From Bimuria novae-zelandiae CBS 107.79 (taxonomy: Eukaryota > Ascomycota > Dothideomycetes > Pleosporales > Didymosphaeriaceae): a DNA stretch of 64,000 nucleotides. The notes under the pieces were generated by a model, which was not told the origin of the DNA, ran no database searches, and saw only the letters and a program-made list of their open reading frames with translations. Where the stretch lies: the NCBI GenBank assembly GCA_010015655.1, contig ML976657.1, positions 421,011 through 485,010 of the forward strand, read 5' to 3'. Position 1 is the first letter of the stretch. Each line of letters opens with the position of its first letter. Positions 57,519 through 64,000 of this stretch are shown in pieces. A program made the translations under genes and the position numbers.

Positions 57519-60510
57519 CTTTAACTACCTAAAGGTTTAAAATAATAAAAATAGCTATAGTAGCTACTATAGTAAGAGTCCTAATAGAAAGCGCGACTTC
57601 TAGACTAACTATAAATACTCTAATAGTATTAGCTAACTAAGCTAATAAAATATAATAGCTTAAGAAGTAGCTAGCTAAGCTAACAACTTACGTTCTAGCT
57701 ATTATAACTAGAAGAAGAATATCCTTTAAGATTCCTAAGATTTATAAAGGTAAAAGAGAAGGATCTAAAACTTTCCTTATAAATATAAAACTATACTACT
57801 AATATAATAAGAATATATTTAGGACTAAGTAGGCTAAAATCTTAGCAGCAGGCATGCATATAAAGGGTAAAGTAGCTAAATAGCTATAACCCCTTATAAA
57901 GAATTACTTAGAGAACGAAAATAACATCTTAGAATATAGTAATAAAACTAAGAAGGTGTTTAAGGACTAGGCATCTTTTAAGGAATAAATTTAGATTATA
58001 TTTAAAAAAGTCAATAAGGAATAATAAGCTAAACGTAAGATATAAAGGCTTAAATAAATAAAATTAGCTAGTACGTACATGGCTAAGTTTAGACGCCTCT
58101 AAGCTAAAATTAATTAAGATAACGCCCTACTTTAGGCGGTATACTATAATAGACTAAAAGAAAGTGTTAAGGATAAGCTTACCTACTATAATAAGGTAGA
58201 TAACCTAGAGGAACTCGTAAAACTAGCTATATAGATTAATAACTAACTACATAAATAATAATAATAAAAAAACAAGGAGGCAATTACATACAACCTAATA
58301 TTAAAAAAAGCTAAAAACTATAAAAAGACTATAATAGAGATATCGTAATAGCTAATAAAGCTTAAGAACAGAAACTAAAAACGTAGTAAAAAAAAAGTAT
58401 AAAAATAGACTATCTAACTAAGAGTAAAAATAACGCTTTAAAGAAAAAGCATGCTTAGGATACGGAGAATAAGGTTACTTTTAAAAAGATTACTTAAAGA
58501 ATAATGATAGATAAAGCAAAAAAGGGTAAATTATTTAAGTAATAATAGCTATACTATAGGTACTAACACCTATGCTACTAAAAATAAGTAAAGATAACAT
58601 CTCTAATATAGAACTTAAAGTTCTAGAGACACTAGAAGAAACAGAATAGAAGATAGTATAAGAGTATAAGGTCTTTCTCTAAATAGTAGAAGGAAACTAC
58701 TAGGTGTGTAATAATAAAATATATACACCTAAGGACTACACGCAAAAAATCAAGCTTAAGGGGCTAAGGGCTACTTTAACCTATAAAATTATTACTTAGT
58801 ACAAAAGGAATATGCTAATACTAGAATAATAGATTAGAATTTAGGAATAATATAAGTAGGTAGCCTGGTTCCTTTACGACAAAGAGGATTGTTAACTACA
58901 CGAGATAAAGAGGAAACTAGTAATAATATTACTAAGAAAATCTAACTACAAGTTTATTAATAATTATAAACTAATAATAACTTGCTATAAACATTTCCCG
59001 AATAAATAGTTATAATATTATAAAGAAGTAGGATAGTAGAAGTACTTTAATAATAAATGCTAAATATATAAAGTATATAAAGAAGCTATAGACTAGTACC
59101 CTAAAGGCATAAACGCAGGATTAGTAATAATTATAGGAAACTAATAAATAGAGAGCATAAGCCCCGAGCACTTATAATAAATTAAATAGCTAGACTATAA
59201 TAGAGATTACCTAGCACACCTATATTAAAAGAATAAATAGTAGTATTAGAAATAACACTATTATATAGAGATCTAAAATCTTAAAAATGTCTAGTTACAG
59301 GGTGCAGAAGACACGAAGAACCTTAAAAAAAAGAGGTTTAGTAAATTAAGAATGCTAGGAGCACCTACAAATTACTTTATTAAAAGTAATAGAAGAAGAC
59401 TAAAACCAACCTCGAAATAAAAGAAGCTACGTAAATTTAAGATAAGGAGGCAAAAGCTTTCTAGGACGTAGCTAAGTAAGCTAATAATAAGTTAGAAAAC
59501 TAAGCGCCACTAGGCATAAAGATACATCCTATATTCTATAAATTACTTTTAAAACTAGCATCACTAAATGCTCTAGTTAAGACTTAGTTAAACTTAAAAG
59601 ATAATAAGTACGAGGTTAAAAAAAATTAAAGACCTAAAAATAATCTCAGATTAGTAAAGATACCTAGTAAAATAGAAAGGATAGCCTAAATAGTATAATA
59701 CCTAAAAACTAAAAGAAAATCTTACGAACTATAAAAAGGTATAAAGGGACTTTTATCTTAAGATAAGGGAAAACTAGTTCCGCCGTAGCTATATAGCAAG
59801 TCTAAAAATAAAAAGAAATTAAAAGATAAAAAAGGATTAAATAAAAAAGGTTTAGCCTATAACTAGCTTAAATTAGCCCCTAGTAGTGCAAGTTACGACA
59901 ATTCGCGAGTATTAATAGTAATTATACCTTTTAGGTCCTCCTTCTCTCTCTGCTTCTTTAGAAGCTCTATTATATTAGTAATATAAAGGTCGTGCTAAGC
60001 GTAACTATGCTCTTTCTCTTTAACCTTAGCAAGTTTATAATAAAGATAAGTAGTTATAGACACTAAGTAAGTAGACTCTTTAGTAGCTAGCGCTTAACGT
60101 TTCTTAGTTATAAATAACTTTAGACGCTTATTACGCTTCTCCTTCTAAACACGCACCTAATTTTTTTAGGAACCTATAGACTATAAAAAGTATAAATAAA
60201 AATATAACTAGCATACTCCTTAGAAGTAGTATTTATGAAGTAACGTAGCTTTATCTTCTAATAGCGCTTATAACTAGACATTATTTTAAGACCCTAAGAT
60301 TCTATCTTATCCGCATAAGCGCGATAAGTGGCGATAGATAATTAAAGAGCTTTTAGCATAGTTAATAAGGTAAGGGAAATCTAGAGGAGGCTATAACCTA
60401 CCCTAGAAAGTAAGGACACGCACCTTTATAAAAATAAAAATTTATATACTAATAGGGTAGTAATATAATAAAATAAAGTATTAGGATAATAGACTTAAGA
60501 GAGGGGATAG
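57519..60510 (+). pseudogene. Internal region of element C: gag knuckle and chromodomain, most of pol missing
   Basis: 3.0 kb of RIP-saturated sequence. A zinc knuckle is legible near 58,448-58,495 (ACLGYGE, stop, GYF, stop, KDYLK, from CLGCGEQGHF-like with Cys and His to Tyr), and a chromodomain-like RYLVK, stop, KG near 59,660-59,720. Between them are only about 1.1 kb, far too short for protease, reverse transcriptase and integrase, and I see no YLDD-like motif. C therefore looks like an internally deleted, non-autonomous chromovirus relative. Confidence 0.75.
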
Positions 60511-61028
60511 TATTATAATTACGAACCTTATAAGAATAATAGAACTAGATAATTACGCTAAAAGAGTTATTATTAGCAAAATAACAGCGCTAGGGAGGTA
60601 TATAAGAACGTAGGGTAGCTTAGGTTAGTAAGCACGTAATAAAGCCCCGTATAAGTAAAAAGTCCTATATAAGAGACAGGACTATGGTAAGTCCTAAAGA
60701 CTACCTTTAGGAAAGGGATCTTTGCAGGACTACGATAGTAATTTAGATAATAGTAAGAACTAGGATAAATAGTATATAGTTTAATAGTTTCTCTATACTT
60801 CTCCTACTCCTTATAATTAACTTAATATACTACGAGTATATCTCTTATAATAAATTAGTAAATTTCTTAGTTAGTTATTCTATAGTTTGTTATAAAATTA
60901 AATTATTTTTAAAAACTATCTCGTAGCTATCTCTAGCTTTCGACCACTAAATATTCGTAAGACACTCCATCCTTAACCTATTCTCCCCTAACCTAGACCA
61001 GGCTTAGGTACGTAGAGCCCTTGTAACA
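60511..61028 (+). repeat. 3' LTR of element C
   Basis: 518 bp, begins TATTATAATTACGAACC (TGTTACAATCACGAACC in the left copy), ends GCCCTTGTAACA. Confidence 0.94.
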
Positions 61029-61130
61029 AGTATCTCTAGAGGAGATTTAAAATTAATTTAATAATCTTTCCTTTATATAACCTTAGCATGTGCAGCTTAA
61101 ATTAATAGATTACTCTAAGCTAAAAAGGTG

Positions 61131-61328
61131 GATTAAATTATATATAGTAGAGAACCTAGGCTAGAAGAGGTTAGGGGCTATTGTATATAACGCACAGATA
61201 GGAACTTTAAACAGGAGACGTTAACTAGCTTTTAGAGACAAAATAAAGATAATTACTTCTTTATTAGACCCTATACTGTAACACATATACAATTATCACC
61301 TATCCTTAATAATCCTAACAATCTAACA
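61131..61328 (+). repeat. 3' LTR of copia element D
   Basis: 198 bp, partner of 30,718-30,915; ends AATCCTAACAATCTAACA. Preceded by the purine run AAAAAGGTG. Confidence 0.9.
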
Positions 61329-61333
61329 GCATG

Positions 61334-62073
61334 CCACGTTACTCCCTTATTTAAGCTAGTATTTTATCTATAAATATACATTACCTAAAGTTAAATCCTG
61401 GGCTATTACTATATATAAATTTATTAAGATTATATATAAGCGCCTACTTATAGCAATCCTATATTTTATTATTAGTTAATAGTAGCTTTTATTCTAGCTT
61501 TTAGCACGCATACCTAGCTTTATATATATAATATTTTTTAAACGTAGAGACGCTTATAAAAGGTAGCTTATTAAAATCTTTATCTTTTATTATTTATAAA
61601 AATTCTTTCTCGCGGTGCGTATAGTTTTAGGTAATAATTTTAGTAACGCGCTTCTTTTACGTATTATTAAGTAACTACTTTTTACCACGTCCCGTAGAGG
61701 TATCGTATATAAATAAATTTATAATATTAAGGCCTTCTTAATCTACTCTTTTTAATATTTATTTTACGAGCTTTGCAATAGTGTCGCGGTAAACTAGCTA
61801 ATTAAAATATTTAGTAACTTTTTTAGTAGTTACTATGCTAAGCACTAACGCGCTAACTATAAAAGCTTTTTTTTATAGTAGTAAGTTCGCGTCTAGCTAC
61901 TTATTTTTTTTACTAAGACTTATAGATTTTATATTTATAAGGCTTGCGACGAGAAATAGGTATTTTTTTTTTTTTTTAAAAATATTAACGTGTTGCGGGT
62001 GGAGATATAAGGGGGAGAAGTTTAATATTATAATGTTAATAATGGCTAGGTGGGGCGCGCGCCAAGGTAGAAT
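61334..62073 (-). other. Right remnant of DNA element G interior
   Basis: About 740 bp, AT-rich, with no readable domain. It continues 29,797-30,717 across the insertion of D. A T15 run lies near 61,965. Confidence 0.6.
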
Positions 62074-62093
62074 AAAAAAAACGAGCTCCTTCG
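62074..62093. repeat. Right terminal inverted repeat of element G
   Basis: AAAAAAAACGAGCTCCTTCG followed by TA (62,094-62,095). Inverse of 29,777-29,796. Confidence 0.8.
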
Positions 62094-62095
62094 TA

Positions 62096-62299
62096 GTTTG
62101 CTCATATGAGGACGGAAAGATGGGCCGAATTCGTGGACCCTTGGGGAATGGACCTCGGCTCGGGTACAACCCCCACCCCATCGAACCTCAACTGCATTCT
62201 CGTCGAACGAAAGGATCCCAATCATCTTACATATCCATAGAACAAGCTGAAAATATCCCAAGCTTGCCTTTCATAGCTTGAGAGGAAAAATAAGGAACC
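62096..62299 (+). promoter_or_regulatory. Right half of the split divergent intergenic region (promoter of the DsbA-like gene)
   Basis: 204 bp of normal-composition DNA between the right end of element G and the start codon at 62,300. It must contain the 5' leader and core promoter of the gene unless transcription starts within the transposon. No clear TATA box. Confidence 0.5.
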
Positions 62300-63937
62300 A
62301 TGACAGCCCCAAACCAAACGCTAGAATTCAACTACGACGTGCGCGCCTCCACACCTCCCAGATCCGACTTCACACACGTGCATGCCATACTAATTCTTCC
62401 TCAGATCTCATGTCCGTTTGCTTACATAGCCTCCACCCGCATCGAAGCCCTCGCCTCCCGCACCAACGCAACCCTGAGATGGCGTCCCGTCCTCCTCGGC
62501 GCTATCTACCGCGCCACGGCCGCACCCCAAGGTGCCGCAGGCTCCGCCTCGGACGTCTTCAACCCAACTAAGAAAGCCGTGACGGCTGCGTCTATGCAGC
62601 GCACGCTCCGGCGGTACGACATTAGGTACAATCCGCCGCCGCAGCATCCGCGCAAGACGGTCAATGCTTTGAGGCTGCTGTATGCGGTGGGTGAGGAGGA
62701 GCGGAGAGTGCTGAGCAAGAAGCTGTTTCAAGCGTATTGGGCGGAGGGGAGGGATGTAAATGATGATGCAGAGTTGTTAAAGATTGTGCGTGAGAGTGGG
62801 ATTGAGGGGGCGGAACGGTTGAGTGAGAAGACATTTGGAGATGCACATGCGAGGCAAGAGTTGGAGACTGCAACATCGGAGGCGATTGAACGCGGAGCTT
62901 TTGGTGTTCCGGGTTTTTGGATACCCAACGAGCAGTGGGTTGATGTGAATGGTGAAAAGAGAGTTGGGAGGTTTTATTGGGGCCAGGATAGGATGCACCT
63001 TGTTGAAGCCTCATTGCTTGCACAGAGAGCTGGCGATCGATGGGAAAATGTGGAGAACTTGAAGAGCTTGATTCCGAGGTGCTTGCCCGATCGCAAAATC
63101 AACAGCAAAATCAGAGTGGAGTTTTGGTACGACTTCAGCAGCCCGTGGGCGTTTCTTGGATGGACTCAGCTCGAGCGTCTCAAGCGAACGTTCGGCGAAA
63201 ACCTCGAGATTGCTATGAAGCCTTTCTTGCTCGGAATTCTGTTTCGAGAGTGAGTATTATAGGTACACTAGCCATTGTAACACTCTTCGCTGACAGATTG
63301 TAGAATCGGTGCACCAGACTTTCCGGGTGGTGCCGACTCGCCCACTAAAGCCGCCTGGTCGCGACAAGATCAGGGCGACTATGTGCGGTTTTGGAACGCG
63401 GTTAACGTGCAGAAAGGCAGACCGGATAAGAACATCGACTTCCACTGGCCAGACGTCTTTCCTATTCGTACACCGACAGTGCTGCGATGTGCCATTGTGG
63501 AGCCCAGTACCGTACCTATACTTTGTTAGTTGCCTCCCTGCTCGCTCACTTATCATAACTAACTTTTCCCAGATCGTGCATGCTGGGAACAAAACGCAGA
63601 TGTAGCGAATGACTCCATCCTGGAGGAAGTCTTGAACAAAGGAGGCTTCGATGGCCCTAGATTGCTGAAGAAATCCAACGCATCGGAAATCAAGCAGAAA
63701 CTACGCGACCTGACCGCAGAGGCAAAGAAGCTCGGACTTTGTGGTGCCCCAACGTATCGCGTCTTGCGAAAATCTGGTGATGGTAGCTGGGAGCATGCGG
63801 GTGGACTAGTCTGGGGCCAGGACGAATTGAACGTTGTTGAAGACCTCATCACAGGATGGGACGCTGACGATACTACAACTCTCGCAGAGCCCCGAAAAAA
63901 GGCGAAATCGAGTCGGGAGACGACTGCTAGGCTATGA
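62300..63937 (+). CDS. Tandem two-domain DsbA-like / kappa-class GST-type (HCCA isomerase family) protein
   Basis: Four exons: 62300-62338, 62405-63249, 63304-63524 and 63573-63937; 489 residues. Domain 1 starts LEFNYD joined by splicing to ISCPFAYIASTRIEAL, and ends GAFGVPGFWIP with RFYWGQDRMHLVE. Domain 2 starts VEFWYDFSSPWAFLGWTQLE and ends GLCGAPTYRVL with LVWGQDELNVVED. Each has the family pattern of an N-terminal active site and a late cis-Pro (GVP, GAP) followed by WGQD. Domain 2 keeps the catalytic Ser (SPW); in domain 1 a Cys stands there (CPF). Members use glutathione in isomerisation or detoxification; the substrate is unknown. Intron 1 is 66 nt with no stop, so retention would stay in frame and add 22 residues. 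The C-terminus is basic and Lys-rich (RKKAKSSRE). Confidence 0.88.
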
Positions 63938-64000
63938 AATCGCGGCTCGCATTGCAGCAGGTTGTTGGCGAGCCAGGGTGCGCCTCAGGCCTTGCGTACT

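Larger units (their letters stand above)
36026..61028 (+). mobile_element. Short gypsy-like LTR element (element C) nested in D
   Basis: Left LTR 36,026-36,503 continued at 57,479-57,518 (interrupted by element B); right LTR 60,511-61,028; both are 518 bp when rejoined. Target duplication AGCAC (36,021-36,025) and AGTAT (61,029-61,033), two C-to-T differences. Without B the element is about 4.0 kb. Plus orientation: the purine-rich tract AGAGAGGGGATAG precedes the right LTR. Internal DNA is too short for a full gag-pol. Confidence 0.93.
30718..61328 (+). mobile_element. Ty1/copia retrotransposon (element D), host of elements C, B, A, F and E
   Basis: 198-bp LTRs at 30,718-30,915 and 61,131-61,328. 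Flanking 5-mers are ACATG (left) and GCATG (right), a target duplication with one G-to-A change. Subtracting element C, its 5-bp duplication and the solo LTR leaves about 5.2 kb, normal for copia. Plus-strand pol remnants include an FYVDNIIL reverse-transcriptase motif near 35,042. Everything is RIP-mutated. Confidence 0.92.
29777..62093 (-). mobile_element. TIR DNA transposon (element G), split by a 30.6-kb nested insertion
   Basis: Left end at 29,777 and right end at 62,093 share a perfect 20-bp inverted repeat starting CGAAGGAGCTCG plus a T run, with weaker similarity for about 60 bp more (CTTGGC...CCCACC). TA lies on both sides (29,775-29,776 and 62,094-62,095). Removing copia element D and its target duplication leaves about 1.7 kb, a normal size for such an element. 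Only two pieces remain: 29,777-30,717 and 61,334-62,093. Confidence 0.75.

Noticed and set aside
25751..62093. A giant cargo-carrying element such as a Starship
   Set aside because: No DUF3435 tyrosine recombinase and no cargo genes are present. All sequence in the island is explained by nested TIR and LTR elements.
61835..62281. 148-codon plus-strand frame before the DsbA-like gene
   Set aside because: Spans the end of element G and the promoter, with poly-Phe and Lys runs from homopolymers; no homology seen.
1..64000. tRNA genes
   Set aside because: I looked for B-box sequences with matching cloverleaf arms and found none I could support by eye.

Overview
The window looks like part of a draft genome of a filamentous ascomycete (Pezizomycotina). 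A Dothideomycete of the Pleosporales type is my best guess, but the sequence does not prove it. Evidence: short introns of about 38-66 nt with GT...AG ends, a Zn2Cys6 regulator, a NEDD8 gene, a GPI-anchored cell-surface protein, pogo/Fot1-type DNA transposons, and long AT-rich blocks of retrotransposons full of C-to-T and G-to-A changes, the mark of repeat-induced point mutation (RIP). There is one 233-base assembly gap of N.

Left gene-bearing part (1 to about 25.7 kb). The window opens in the tail of a pogo-type transposon (1-156). Then come a Zn2Cys6 transcription factor (359-3018, +), a four-exon NEDD8/Rub1 gene (3367-3935, -), a doubtful small gene (4284-4627, -), a conserved Gln-rich low-complexity protein (5950-7518, -), 4.3 kb with no convincing gene, a TBC-domain Rab GAP (11854-14295, -), an epoxide hydrolase pseudogene (15393-16743, -), an intact-ended but dead pogo transposon (17451-19261), a GPI-anchored secreted protein (19772-20877, -), a small membrane protein (22063-22704, -), a broken ketopantoate reductase (23123-24171, -) and a REI1-like C2H2 ribosome-biogenesis factor (24401-25474, -).

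Repeat island (25,751-62,093). This is a set of nested transposons whose ends I could place to the base. Two DNA elements lie six bases apart (plus their TA target sites): H (25,751-29,766), which contains pogo element I (26,164-28,025), and G (29,777-62,093). G is split by copia element D (30,718-61,328). D contains a 392-bp solo LTR and element C (36,026-61,028). The left LTR of C is split by gypsy chromovirus B (36,504-57,473). B contains chromovirus A (38,726-45,367, minus) and the short non-autonomous LTR element F (47,109-54,511). The right LTR of F is split by copia element E (49,002-54,473, minus). Each of the five two-LTR elements has paired LTRs of identical length once nested DNA is removed, and 5-bp target duplications, some themselves RIP-mutated. 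Nothing inside the island encodes an intact protein, although some stretches (gag of B, the solo LTR, part of G) escaped RIP.

Right end (62.3-64 kb). A tandem two-domain DsbA/kappa-GST-like protein (62300-63937, +) starts only about 200 bp from the island. It and the REI1-like gene point away from each other, so the whole 36.3-kb island sits in what was once a divergent intergenic region of about 0.5 kb. The genes do not form an obvious pathway or cluster; the main story is genome architecture.
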